Assembly: GCA_029937655.1 (NCBI GenBank)
Contig: JAPYPK010000003.1
Location: 1-38,602, forward strand
DNA: 38,602 nt
Source: Nitrospinaceae bacterium
GTDB lineage: Bacteria; Nitrospinota; Nitrospinia; Nitrospinales; VA-1
Direction: 5' to 3'
Position numbers and translations under genes: made by a program. A model generated the notes under the pieces. It did not search any database. It saw only the letters and a program-made list of their open reading frames with translations, and was not told the origin of the DNA. Of this stretch, positions 1-9,500 are shown in pieces (within the stretch, counting starts at the first letter, position 1; each line of letters opens with the position of its first letter).

Positions 1-153
1 AATACGCCTTTGTTCCAACTCATTCTCATCAGCGGGATTCCAGGGATGTCGATCTGCTGTATTTATTATTGAATCAGTCGATTGCGATTGGGAGCTTATC
101 GAGCAACCAATTAAGGAAGAAACAAAAAATATTAAAATCAATTTTTTAATCAT
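1..153 (-). CDS. Lipoprotein, N-terminal part only
   Basis: Reading leftward from an ATG at 153-151, an open frame of 51 codons runs off the left edge. It starts MIKKLILIFF, followed by a short hydrophobic stretch and a lipobox L-I-G-C at residues 14-17, so Cys17 would be the lipidated residue. This is a classic bacterial lipoprotein signal. The visible mature part (residues 18-51) is Ser/Gln/Asp-rich and contains a HPWNP segment, and is too short to assign a family. It is divergent from the DnaJ-like gene, with about 80 AT-rich bases between them. Function unknown. Confidence 0.7.
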   Translation of the reverse strand, partial: MIKKLILIFFVSSLIGCSISSQSQSTDSIINTADRHPWNPADENELEQRRI

Positions 154-235
154 TTTTAGTGAAAATTACTTTATAATTATAATATAACTTTCCTATATTA
201 ATAGAAAACTCCAATTATTTCAAGTGGTTAGAAAT

Positions 236-1126
236 GTGAAAGATTATTATTCAATACTAGGTGTGCCTCGTGGCTCTACTGAGGAAGATATTAAAAAAGC
301 TTTTCGAAAAAATGCCATGAATTATCACCCCGATAGAAATAAGGACAACCCACGCGCAGAAGAAAAATTTAAGGAGATTAATGAGGCCTACGCTGTTCTG
401 AGTGATAAAGAAAAGCGGTCTCAATATGATCGATTTGGAAGTGATGGGTTTCGTAAACGTTTTTCAAGAGAAGATATATTCAGAGACTTTGATTTTGGGG
501 ATGCTTTTAGTTCTTTTGGCCCCCAAGCCGGTTCTCGTGGAACTGGGGGATTTCCCGATCTAGATAGTTTCCTGTCGGGACAAGGCTTTGGAGGTCCACG
601 TACAAGCAGAGGAAAGGACATAAGGCAGGATTTTTATATATCTTTTTACGAAGCAGCGCTCGGTACTAAACGTAGTATAATTATTGAATTAAACGGAAAA
701 AAAATAGAAACAACCTTCAAGGTACCGGTAGGATCTAAGGATGGGTGTCGATTAAGGCTTGTTGGGAAAGGCCAACCTGGAGAGAATGGAGGGTCTCATG
801 GGGATTTATACCTCAAAATACGTATTAATAAACATCCTCATTTCTCTAGAGAGGGAGATGACCTAGTCATTAGTAAAGAAATAAGTCCAACGGAAGCCCT
901 GCTAGGTGCTTCAGTTGAAGTTCCCACGCTCAATGATTCGAAATTCTTAACAATTCCTCCATGCACTCAAAGCCACACAAAACTTAGAATCAAGGGAGTT
1001 GGTATCCCATTCAATCAAGGTAAGAATACGGGAGACCAGCTAGTTCGCATTATTGTCAAGTACCCCAAGCAACTCACAGAACAACAACTTGAACTGGTTC
1101 ACAAGCTAAAAGTTTCTGGTTTGTGA
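236..1126 (+). CDS. CbpA-type DnaJ co-chaperone (J domain, no zinc finger)
   Basis: Hsp40 co-chaperone expected to stimulate DnaK ATPase and deliver unfolded clients in the cytoplasm. In the frame opening at GTG 224 (300 residues), the J domain covers about 6-70 with the HPD triad at 35-37. A Gly/Phe-rich linker follows (about 72-125), then the two beta-sandwich client-binding domains (about 130-290). The CxxCxGxG zinc-finger repeats of true DnaJ are absent, which makes it a CbpA/type II protein. Two GTG starts are possible: 224, or 236, where the protein begins MKDYYSILGV as in most DnaJ proteins. I prefer 236. Neither has a strong ribosome-binding site. The ferredoxin gene follows 50 bases downstream on the same strand. 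Confidence 0.9.
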   Translation: MKDYYSILGVPRGSTEEDIKKAFRKNAMNYHPDRNKDNPRAEEKFKEINEAYAVLSDKEKRSQYDRFGSDGFRKRFSREDIFRDFDFGDAFSSFGPQAGSRGTGGFPDLDSFLSGQGFGGPRTSRGKDIRQDFYISFYEAALGTKRSIIIELNGKKIETTFKVPVGSKDGCRLRLVGKGQPGENGGSHGDLYLKIRINKHPHFSREGDDLVISKEISPTEALLGASVEVPTLNDSKFLTIPPCTQSHTKLRIKGVGIPFNQGKNTGDQLVRIIVKYPKQLTEQQLELVHKLKVSGL

Positions 1127-1176
1127 GAAATGAATGATGTCTGTGGTCAACTTTTTCTAACATATAACGATAAGAT

Positions 1177-1473
1177 ATGGCTTCCATAAAATTTATTCCA
1201 GACAAGATAATTCATCAAATTGAGGATGGTTGTCGATTAATTGAGATATGTGATGAAATCAATGTTTCTTTAGCTTTCGGTTGTACCGAGGGAAGTTGTG
1301 GTGTTTGTGAACTTACTGTTTTAGATGGAAAAAGTAACTTATCGAAAGTAACTGATGAGGAAAAAAATTATTTACTACCAGAAGATTTGGACCAAGGAAT
1401 GCGATTAGGTTGTCAATTAAAAGTTCGAAAAGGAGAGGTGTCTCTAACTTGGAGAAAAAGTAAGAAATCTTAA
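1177..1473 (+). CDS. [2Fe-2S] ferredoxin, plant/adrenodoxin-like fold
   Basis: Small electron carrier of 98 residues. The four cluster ligands fit the plant-type pattern: Cys36-X4-Cys41-X2-Cys44, then Cys79 in the LGCQ motif near the C-terminus. Two further cysteines (19 and 25) lie outside the pattern. The segment around 36-44 (FGCTEGSCGVC) is typical of chloroplast-type and xylene-monooxygenase-type ferredoxins rather than Isc-type ferredoxins. No partner reductase is visible nearby, so the redox partner is unknown. The start ATG follows the DnaJ-like gene by 50 bases, so the two may be co-transcribed. It ends before the pyr promoter. Confidence 0.88.
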   Translation: MASIKFIPDKIIHQIEDGCRLIEICDEINVSLAFGCTEGSCGVCELTVLDGKSNLSKVTDEEKNYLLPEDLDQGMRLGCQLKVRKGEVSLTWRKSKKS

Positions 1474-1548
1474 AATATTTTTAATAATTTTAAATTGATA
1501 CTCTCATTATTTCTTTTCGGTTTAACACATTAAGAATTTTTTTAGCTA

Positions 1549-1577
1549 TTGACTTATCCTCGACATATAAATAAAAT
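1549..1577 (+). promoter_or_regulatory. Sigma-70 promoter of the pyr operon
   Basis: TTGACT at 1549-1554, a 17-base spacer, and TAAAAT at 1572-1577. This is close to consensus with ideal spacing. Transcription would start near 1584, about 15 bases before the PyrR-binding hairpin. Position and quality both fit the promoter for pyrR-pyrB-pyrC-carA-X-carB. Called by eye only. Confidence 0.6.
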
Positions 1578-1598
1578 GATTTTTGTTTAACTTTGAAC

Positions 1599-1630
1599 TC
1601 TTTAAACTGGTCCTGTGAGACCTTTAAGGG
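1599..1630 (+). promoter_or_regulatory. PyrR-binding hairpin (anti-antiterminator) in the pyr leader
   Basis: The RNA can fold as GGUC (1609-1612) with GACC (1619-1622) closing a CUGUGA loop. A two-base CU bulge (1607-1608) and an eight-pair lower stem follow (1599-1606 with 1623-1630, including two G-U pairs). A UCC-U-GUGAGAC apical region on a bulged stem with CUUUAA/UUUAAGGG flanks matches the known PyrR binding loop of Bacillus-type pyr leaders. UMP-bound PyrR would stabilise this hairpin and thereby allow the downstream terminator to form. CUGG at 1607-1610 is also complementary to CCAG at 1657-1660, beside the terminator's 5' arm, which could contribute to the alternative antiterminator fold. 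Confidence 0.72.
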
Positions 1631-1658
1631 ATCTAATGCTATATTACATACATAAGCC

Positions 1659-1696
1659 AGCTCCTTCGTATAAACTTGCGTAGGGGCTATTTTTTT
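1659..1696 (+). terminator. Intrinsic terminator of the pyr attenuator
   Basis: AGCTCCT (1659-1665) pairs with AGGGGCT (1682-1688, one G-U). After a single U-U mismatch, CG (1667-1668) pairs with CG (1679-1680), closing a ten-base loop. Seven T residues follow (1690-1696). The terminator ends about 20 bases before the pyrR start, as expected for PyrR-controlled attenuation. Confidence 0.7.
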
Positions 1697-1716
1697 GCCT
1701 TAATTTGGAGTCAAAA

Positions 1717-2265
1717 TTGAATTCTGCCGTTTTAAGCGAACAAGATATTTCCAGGGCGGTAACGCGTATAACTCATGAAATACTGGAAAAAAATAAAGGG
1801 GCTACAAACCTAGTATTGGTAGGAATCCGTACTAGGGGCGCAACTCTCGCAAAAAGAATTGTAAAAAAAATTAATGATATTGAAGGTTTAGAAGTAGACC
1901 TTGGAGTTTTAGATGTAACTTTATACCGAGATGATTTATCCGCGGGAAAACAAAATCCGGTAATCGAGAAAACAAGCATTCCCTTTGCTTTAGAGGGTAA
2001 GCACGTTGTCTTAATTGATGATGTGCTTTTTACGGGCAGATCAATCAGAGCCGCTATTGATGCTCTAATTGATTTTGGCAGACCTGCCTCTATTCAACTT
2101 GGTGTCCTGATCGACAGAGGGCACAGAGAACTTCCGATTAGACCTGATTATGTAGGGAAAAATATTCCAACCTCTAAAGCTAACCACGTGCAGGTTCAAA
2201 TGCGAGAAGATGACGGCAAAGATGAAGTTTGCATAATAGATCCTCTAACTGTAGATAATCCTTGA
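1717..2265 (+). CDS. pyrR: PyrR, pyrimidine operon attenuator / uracil phosphoribosyltransferase
   Basis: RNA-binding regulator that senses UMP/UTP against PRPP and promotes termination in the pyr leader; family members also have uracil phosphoribosyltransferase activity. The type I PRTase fold is clear: the PRPP loop VVLIDDVLFTGRS lies at about 101-113 of the longest frame (186 residues from TTG 1705). GIRTRG and the late VLIDRGHRELPIRPDYVGK segment are also characteristic of PyrR. I place the start at TTG 1717 because GGAG at 1707-1710 sits six bases before it, and in the longer frame that site would lie inside the gene. It is the first gene of the operon, directly behind its own attenuator, and its stop codon overlaps the pyrB start. 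Confidence 0.93.
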   Translation: MNSAVLSEQDISRAVTRITHEILEKNKGATNLVLVGIRTRGATLAKRIVKKINDIEGLEVDLGVLDVTLYRDDLSAGKQNPVIEKTSIPFALEGKHVVLIDDVLFTGRSIRAAIDALIDFGRPASIQLGVLIDRGHRELPIRPDYVGKNIPTSKANHVQVQMREDDGKDEVCIIDPLTVDNP

Positions 2266-3197
2266 TGTTTATTCATAAAAATCTTTTAGGAACGAAAAGC
2301 CTATCCAATGATGCAATAACTACTATTTTAGATACGGCCGATTCCTTTAAAGAAATTTCCACTCGTCCCATCAAAAAGGTTCCTGCATTACGAGGGAAAA
2401 CCATCATTAATTTATTTTTTGAACCGAGTACTAGAACTCGTACTTCATTTGAAATAGCAGGTAAAAGGTTAAGTGCCGATGTTATCAATATTTCAGGGCC
2501 TTCTAGTAGTTCGGTTAAAGGTGAAAATCTAATAGACACCGCGCTAAACCTTGAAGCTATGCATCCAGATATTATGGTCGTACGTCATGCTCTCTCAGGA
2601 GCATCTGAAATGATTTCTCAGCATGTTAAATGCCCAATTATTAATGCCGGTGATGGTTTTCATGAACATCCTACTCAGGCCTTATTAGATTTGCATACCA
2701 TAAGAGAAGCAAAAGGAAGCTTGGAGGGCTTAAATATAACGATTGTTGGAGATATAGCTCACAGTCGAGTAGTCAGGTCTAATATTTACGCTATGAAAAC
2801 AATGGGTATGAACGTGAAACTTATTGGCCCCCCGACTATGATCCCTCAAGGAATAGATAAGATGGGTGTAAGTGTAGGCTATGATTTTGAAGGAGTAATA
2901 CATGACACAGATGTTATCATGATGCTCCGCTTACAAAAAGAAAGACAAAGCAGGTATCTCTTATCAAGTATTCGCGAATACTCTAATTTATATTGCCTTA
3001 CCTCTAAAGTCTTAGAAAAAGCAAAAGATGACGTTCTTATTTTTCACCCGGGACCGGTCAACCGTGGAATTGAAATTTCTCCAGACATTATGAGAAGCAA
3101 ACGGTCACTGATATTAACTCAGGTTACCAACGGAGTTGCTGTTCGTATGGCCCTGATGTATCTCCTTCTAGGAGGCAAAAATGACACTAGTAATTAA
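2265..3197 (+). CDS. pyrB: Aspartate carbamoyltransferase catalytic chain
   Basis: Condenses carbamoyl phosphate and aspartate to N-carbamoyl-aspartate, the committed pyrimidine step, in the cytoplasm. From ATG 2265 it is 310 residues, normal for the catalytic chain. The carbamoyl-phosphate motif STRTR is at 55-59 and the HPTQALLDLHT motif at about 135-145; the HPGPVNRG aspartate-side motif is near the C-terminus. The preceding TTG (2262) could add one residue, but TGATG coupling with the pyrR stop favours the ATG. No pyrI regulatory chain is present. The 3' end overlaps pyrC by 17 bases, so translation is probably coupled. Confidence 0.95.
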   Translation: MFIHKNLLGTKSLSNDAITTILDTADSFKEISTRPIKKVPALRGKTIINLFFEPSTRTRTSFEIAGKRLSADVINISGPSSSSVKGENLIDTALNLEAMHPDIMVVRHALSGASEMISQHVKCPIINAGDGFHEHPTQALLDLHTIREAKGSLEGLNITIVGDIAHSRVVRSNIYAMKTMGMNVKLIGPPTMIPQGIDKMGVSVGYDFEGVIHDTDVIMMLRLQKERQSRYLLSSIREYSNLYCLTSKVLEKAKDDVLIFHPGPVNRGIEISPDIMRSKRSLILTQVTNGVAVRMALMYLLLGGKNDTSN

Positions 3198-4476
3198 AAA
3201 TGGAAGGTTTATTGATCCAGCCAATAGTTTGGATGAACCAAAGGATATCTTGGTCCATAAAGGAATAATTAAAGCTATAGAATCACCAGGGAGCATAAGT
3301 TTTGATGCTGGAGAAAAACCATCCGTTATTGATGCCAAAGGCTGTGTTGTTTGTCCAGGATTGATTGATATGCATGTACATTTTAGAGAACCTGGGTTCG
3401 AGTATAAAGAAACCATTACATCTGGATGCCAATCAGCGGCAGCTGGTGGGTTTACTTCTGTGGCAGTCATGCCAAACACTAACCCCGTAAACGATACACG
3501 AGCAGTTACAGAGCACATTCTAGCCCTAGCAAGGACTGAGGGTATTATCAATGTGTACCCCATTGCTGCTATTACGCAAAAACTTGAGGGAGAACGTTTG
3601 TCTGAAATGGCGGATCTGAAAAATGCTGGAGCGATAGCGTTTTCAGATGATGGGCGCCCCGTTATGAACAACGAGCTAATGCGCAGGGCATTTGAGTACA
3701 GCAAAATGTTTGAACTTCCACTGATTCAGCACAGCGAAATGCTAGATCTTACAGAGGGAGGTTGCATGAACGAGGGAATGGTGTCAACAGAACTCGGGTT
3801 AAAAGGCATGCCTGCAGAGGCAGAAGACATAATGGTATACCGTGATATAGCACTACTTGAAAAAACTGGAGGGCGGCTTCATGTCGCACACATAAGCAGT
3901 AAAAACTCTGTTGACCTTGTACGGCAGGCAAAGTCCAAAGGATTACCTGTAACCTGCGAAGTAGCTCCCCATCATTTTACTTTAACAGACGAAGCCGTGC
4001 GTGGATATGACACAAACACAAAAATGAGTCCTCCGCTTCGCGCAATTGAGGATGTTGAAGCTATTAAAGAGGGTTTAAGAGACGGGACAATTGATATTAT
4101 TGCCACTGACCACGCACCCCATGATATTACAGACAAACAGGTCGAATATCAGAATGCGTGCTTTGGAATCGTTGGATTGGAAACCGCCCTCCCCCTTTCT
4201 TTAAAATTAGTAGATGAAAAAATCTTATCTATGGGTGATGTCATCAAGAAACTCACCTCCACTCCCGCAGATATATTCAATCTAAAAGCTGGAAATCTTT
4301 CGTTGGGTAACGAAGCAGATATTTTAATTTTTAATCCAAGTCTTGAATACTCCATCGATATTTCAAAATTTCATTCCAAAAGTAAGAATAGCCCTTTTGA
4401 TGGCTGGAAAGTTAAGGGAAAGGTCCTCCACACATTAGTCAAAGGAAAAACTGTTTACTCAGTAAATGAAAATTAA
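3181..4476 (+). CDS. pyrC: Dihydroorotase, class I
   Basis: Zinc amidohydrolase that cyclises carbamoyl-aspartate to dihydroorotate. It is 431 residues, the length of class I (long) dihydroorotases. Metal and catalytic motifs are all visible: HVHFREPG at 65-72, SDDGRP at 155-160 and the catalytic-Asp motif TDHAPH at 309-314. A GGAGG ribosome-binding site precedes ATG 3181. The start lies inside the end of pyrB, which is common for pyrB-pyrC pairs of this type. The active site looks intact, so this is expected to be an active enzyme rather than the non-catalytic PyrC-like subunit found beside some pyrB genes. Confidence 0.95.
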   Translation: MTLVIKNGRFIDPANSLDEPKDILVHKGIIKAIESPGSISFDAGEKPSVIDAKGCVVCPGLIDMHVHFREPGFEYKETITSGCQSAAAGGFTSVAVMPNTNPVNDTRAVTEHILALARTEGIINVYPIAAITQKLEGERLSEMADLKNAGAIAFSDDGRPVMNNELMRRAFEYSKMFELPLIQHSEMLDLTEGGCMNEGMVSTELGLKGMPAEAEDIMVYRDIALLEKTGGRLHVAHISSKNSVDLVRQAKSKGLPVTCEVAPHHFTLTDEAVRGYDTNTKMSPPLRAIEDVEAIKEGLRDGTIDIIATDHAPHDITDKQVEYQNACFGIVGLETALPLSLKLVDEKILSMGDVIKKLTSTPADIFNLKAGNLSLGNEADILIFNPSLEYSIDISKFHSKSKNSPFDGWKVKGKVLHTLVKGKTVYSVNEN

Positions 4477-4504
4477 TAGCCCTTTTAAAAATTTATAAAA
4501 AATT

Positions 4505-5632
4505 ATGAAAGCTATTTTGGCCTTAGCGGATGGAAGAATATTTGAAGGAACGTCCTTCGGTGCGCAAGGTGAGGCTGATGGTGAAGTAGTATTTAACACC
4601 AGTATGACTGGATATCAGGAGATTCTAACAGACCCTTCATATTTTGGACAAATGGTGGTCATGACCTACCCTCTCATTGGTAATTATGGGGTTAATTCGG
4701 AAGACTTTGAATCTGAGCGACCTCACCTTTCTGCTTTCATTATAAAAGAATTAAGCGCCATCCCAAGTAACTGGCGATCTCAAGAATCATTGCATGATTT
4801 TCTTGCTCAGCATGGCATTATAGGAATTCAAGGGATTGATACTAGAGCATTGACACGCCACATTAGAAACACCGGGGCCCAACAGGCTGTAATTTCAACT
4901 AAATCAACTGATCGAAAGAAGTTAGTTGCTCAAGCAAATCTATTACCCTCTTTAGAAGGTCGTGACTTAGTAAAAGAAGTGACCTGCAAAGAATCATACG
5001 AATGGTGCGAGGGTGAGTGGGAATTGAATAATGGAAAGACTGCTTTTAAAGGCACTCCTATGTCCAGCAACTATTTTATTGTTGCCTATGATTTTGGGAT
5101 TAAAAGAAATATTTTGCGAAAGCTTGTTCAGGCAGGATGCCGGGTAAAAGTAGTGCCTGCCTCAATGCCGGCTAAAGATGTTCTTGCAATGAACCCAAGC
5201 GGTATATTTTTATCAAATGGACCGGGCGATCCAGCAGCAGTGGAATACGCTTTGAAAAATGTAAAATATTTGATTGGGAAAATCCCGATATTTGGGATAT
5301 GTCTTGGACACCAAATTCTCAGCCTTGCATTAGGAGCGCGTACCTATAAATTAAAATTTGGTCACCATGGAGGCAATCAACCTATTATTAATTTAAAAAG
5401 TAGTAGCGTTGAGATAACAGCTCAAAACCATGGATTCGCTGTTAATGCGACATCCCTGAGTAGTGACTGTGAAATCACATCCACTAATTTAAATGACAAT
5501 ACGATTGAGGGAATCCGCCATAAGTCTCTCCCGATTTTATCGGTTCAATATCACCCAGAAGCATCACCGGGACCACACGATTCGTCACACTTATTTAAAG
5601 AATTCACTGAATTAATAGATATAAATAAATGA
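4505..5632 (+). CDS. carA: Carbamoyl phosphate synthase small subunit (glutaminase)
   Basis: Hydrolyses glutamine and channels ammonia to CarB for carbamoyl phosphate synthesis. It is 375 residues, normal length. The N-terminal CPSase small-chain domain (about 1-150) begins with the typical LADGRIFEG and includes GYQEILTDPSY. The class I glutamine amidotransferase domain (about 190-370) has nucleophile Cys266 in GICLGHQ, with His350 and Glu352 in the QYHPEASPGP motif completing the triad. It lies 28 bases behind pyrC. Its stop overlaps the start of the following unknown gene (ATGA), so it is separated from carB by a coupled gene of unknown role. Confidence 0.96.
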   Translation: MKAILALADGRIFEGTSFGAQGEADGEVVFNTSMTGYQEILTDPSYFGQMVVMTYPLIGNYGVNSEDFESERPHLSAFIIKELSAIPSNWRSQESLHDFLAQHGIIGIQGIDTRALTRHIRNTGAQQAVISTKSTDRKKLVAQANLLPSLEGRDLVKEVTCKESYEWCEGEWELNNGKTAFKGTPMSSNYFIVAYDFGIKRNILRKLVQAGCRVKVVPASMPAKDVLAMNPSGIFLSNGPGDPAAVEYALKNVKYLIGKIPIFGICLGHQILSLALGARTYKLKFGHHGGNQPIINLKSSSVEITAQNHGFAVNATSLSSDCEITSTNLNDNTIEGIRHKSLPILSVQYHPEASPGPHDSSHLFKEFTELIDINK

Positions 5633-6501
5633 TAAAAGATAGCATCGAGTATTTAATTAAAATCGCTACAAACCCTCCGTATTCAAACAACCTAATGGTA
5701 GCTCGTCAGGAATATCAAAAATATGCTGGTGATATTTTTGACGATGACAAATCCTATGAAAACCAAATGGCCTTATTTCTTGAATGGTATATTTTTGATC
5801 GCATTGAACCGGCACAAGATCAAACAGTACTTGAAATAATAATTAATAACGAGAAAGGAGCATCTCTCGACCTACAAAAAAATATCAATGTTTTTATCTC
5901 TCACATCCACGGCCTTTTCATAATCAAAAAAATAAAAGAAGATTATGTCAAAGTAATTAATTTATTTGATAATGAACAATATAAGGTTGTCGAACCTTCA
6001 GGAAAGCTTTATTTCAGCAAAAATAGTATTTTCGAGGGGAGACTTCTTACTTATGGAAACACCTATTACTTCACAGGAAACTTTTGTTTTCACCCAGATG
6101 ATTCAAAAAAATTCATTAAAAGTGAAACAAAAAAAATTTCCTCGTTACTAAAAGTAAACACAAAAGAACTAAAGCTGCAAAATGTAAAGTTGATGAATGA
6201 AAATAAAAAGCTAAATAAAGTCATTTCTTCCATAGAAAAAATTCAAAAAAAAATTCAAGGATTAAATTCCGAGAAAAAATTATTTAAAATTAAAAGCGAT
6301 CTATCTGAGCTAGAATTAATTAAAGAAAAACACGAAGAAAATTACTCCTTGCTAAAGAAAAATATTGATACATTTACCCAAAAAAAAATAATTCGTGAAA
6401 TACAATCAATCCAAACAAGATTTATATTAAAGCTTTCTTCTATGAGATTACTTTTAGATCGGTCTCGAAACATTGAACTTAAAGATATTTATAAAAATTA
6501 A
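5629..6501 (+). CDS. Unknown coiled-coil protein between carA and carB
   Basis: A 290-residue protein I do not recognise with certainty. The N-terminal part (1-60) looks helical and carries the motif FLEWYIFDR at 50-58. Residues about 90-160 look like small beta domains (HGLFIIKKI, DYVKVINLF, EGRLLTYG, YYFTGNFCFHP). From about 165 to 275 it is a Lys/Glu-rich coiled coil. There is no signal peptide or membrane segment, so it is probably cytoplasmic. It overlaps carA by four bases (ATGA) and carB by one (TAATG), so the three are translationally coupled and should be under the same PyrR control. By eye it is more A-rich than carA and carB. The EWY-FD motif recalls an uncharacterised family in delta-proteobacteria; this is memory, not a search. 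A role tied to carbamoyl phosphate synthetase is only inferred from position. Confidence 0.82.
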   Translation: MIKDSIEYLIKIATNPPYSNNLMVARQEYQKYAGDIFDDDKSYENQMALFLEWYIFDRIEPAQDQTVLEIIINNEKGASLDLQKNINVFISHIHGLFIIKKIKEDYVKVINLFDNEQYKVVEPSGKLYFSKNSIFEGRLLTYGNTYYFTGNFCFHPDDSKKFIKSETKKISSLLKVNTKELKLQNVKLMNENKKLNKVISSIEKIQKKIQGLNSEKKLFKIKSDLSELELIKEKHEENYSLLKKNIDTFTQKKIIREIQSIQTRFILKLSSMRLLLDRSRNIELKDIYKN

Positions 6502-9500
6502 TGCCTAAAAGGACTGACATAAAAAGAATTTTACTCATTGGCGCTGGACCGATTATCATCGGTCAAGCTTGTGAATTTGATTACTCTGGAACACAGGCAT
6601 GCAAAGCTTTGAAGGAAGAAGGATATGAAGTTATCCTGGTTAATAGCAATCCAGCAACCATAATGACAGACCCAGGGTTTGCTGATAAAACTTATGTAGA
6701 ACCAGTAACTCCTGAAATGGTTGAAATGATCATCAAGAAAGAACGTCCGGATGCCATTTTACCCACTATGGGAGGTCAGACTGGTCTAAATACGGCTCTA
6801 GCGCTTGCTGACAAAGGCGTGCTTGATTTATATAACGTTAAATTAATTGGAGCCGATATCAGGTCAATTCGAAAAGCCGAAAATCGTCAACTTTTTAAAG
6901 AAGCAATGTTAAGCATAGGCCTTAAAGTCCCCCCTAGCGGGCATGCTCAAACTCTTGATGAGGCATTGGAAATAGTAAAAGAAACAGGTTTCCCTGCAAT
7001 CATCCGCCCATCATTTACCCTTGGAGGCAGTGGTGGAAGTATAGCTTATGGACCTATAGAATTTGAGTCCCTTGTAAAATCCGCGATTAATATAAGTCCC
7101 ACTAATGAAGTTCTTATAGAAAAGTCTCTCATCGGTTGGAAAGAATATGAACTAGAAGTGATGCGCGACCACATGGATAACGTTGTCATAGTCTGTTCAA
7201 TTGAAAATCTTGATCCGATGGGGATACATACTGGAGATAGCATTACTGTAGCTCCCATTCAAACACTATCAGACAGGGAATATCAATTAATGCGCAATGC
7301 TGCAATTGATATCATTCGTGAAATTGGTGTCGAAACAGGTGGTTCTAATATTCAATTTGCTGTAGACCCAAAAAATGGGAATATGATAGTAATTGAGATG
7401 AACCCTCGAGTATCTCGAAGCTCAGCTTTGGCTTCAAAAGCGACTGGGTTTCCAATAGCCAAAATAGCCGCCAAACTTGCCGTTGGATATACATTAAATG
7501 AGATAAAAAATGATATCACACGTGTCACACCGGTATCATTTGAACCTACAATAGATTATTGCGTTGTAAAAATTCCACGGTTTACTTTTGAAAAATTCCT
7601 CACAAGCGACCCTGTTCTTTCTACACAAATGAAATCGGTTGGCGAAGTAATGGCCATAGGTCGTACCTTTAAAGAATCACTCAACAAAGCTCTTCGGTCT
7701 TTGGAAATTGATGTATTTGATTTAAGCAAAAATATAAAAAATATTTCTAGTGATTTTACATCGGACCAAGAAACCATTAAAAACAAACTAGAAAACATAT
7801 TAAACAAGCCACTTTGGAATCGACTCTGGTATATCGCAGAAGCACTTAGGAACGGATTTTCCGTTGAGGAAGTATATAAAATCACTTTTATTGACCCTTG
7901 GTTTCTTCAGAATATTCAAGACCTTATAGCTATTGAAAAAGAACTAGTTTCCACAGGAAATCTTGATGGATTGACTGACGAACTACTTAAAAAAACCAAA
8001 CAGAATGGTTACTCAGATACTTTTATCGCGAAAATTCTCAATTGCAGTTCAACCGATATCCATGCTAGACGATGTTCATCTAATATTAAACCCGTTTATA
8101 AAAGAGTTGATACCTGTGGAGCTGAGTTCGAGGCACATACACCTTATCTCTATTCAACATACGAAGAGGAGTGCGAGGCTGAACCCACGAATAAAAAGAA
8201 AATTATGATACTTGGTGGTGGCCCTAATCGTATAGGACAGGGGATTGAATTTGATTATTGTTGTGTTCATGCATCCTTTGCACTTAAAGAATCTGGTTAC
8301 GAAACAATCATGGTCAATTGTAACCCTGAGACAGTGAGTACTGATTACGATACTTCTGATCGTCTCTACTTTGAACCGCTCACATTTGAGGATGTGTTAA
8401 ATATTGTGGAGGTTGAAAAACCAGATGGCGTTATAGTTCAATTTGGAGGACAAACACCTCTAAAACTTGCCATTCCACTAATGAGTGCTGGAGTACCAAT
8501 CATTGGAACGAGCCCAGATAATATTGACAGAGCCGAAAATAGAAAATTATTTTCGGAGGTTATTGGAACCCTTAATTTAAAACAACCAGCAAATGGAACA
8601 GCAACCTCATTTGACGACGCGCAAGAAATTGCTAAAAAAATTGGCTACCCAGTTGTTGTACGACCCTCATACGTTTTAGGAGGACGTGCAATGGAAATCG
8701 TGTATGATCGAGAACGCCTTGAATACTATATGGGAAATGCTGTTGAAGCATCACCTGAGCATCCAGTTTTAATTGATAGTTTTCTTGAAAATGCAATTGA
8801 GATTGATGTAGATGCTATTTCTGACGGAAAATCAGTTTTCATAGGGGGCATTATGGAACATATTGAAGAAGCGGGTATTCATTCTGGTGATAGCGCCTGT
8901 TCACTTCCTACCTTTTCCATAAAACCTGAAACCTTAGCATCAATAAAAGACCAAACACGTAGGCTTGCTTTAGAGTTGAATGTGATCGGTTTAATTAATA
9001 TCCAGTTCGCAGTTAAAACCAACGAGATCTTCGTTCTGGAGGTTAACCCAAGGGCGTCTAGAACTATACCGTTTGTGAGTAAAACTACCGGGATTCCCCT
9101 CGCAAAAAAAGCGGCCCTTGTAATGGTTGGAAAATCATTAAATGAGCTCGGTTTGACAAAGGAACCTATTTTATCTCATATAGCCGTGAAAGAATCTGTT
9201 TTCCCATTCAATAAATTTGACAACGTCGACATTCTTTTAGGACCAGAAATGAAATCCACCGGTGAAGTAATGGGAATTGACAAGTCTTTTGGAATGGCAT
9301 TTGCCAAAGCGCAGCTAGCGACAGGAATAAAGCTTTTAAATAAAGGGTCTGTATTTATCAGTGTTAAGGATTCGGACAAACCTAAAACACTAAAGATCGC
9401 TCAGGAATTTTCTATGAATGGTTACACTGTTATATCCACGAAAGGAACAGCCAAATACCTTAACAAAAATAATTTAAATGTAGTTGAGGTCAATAAGGTA

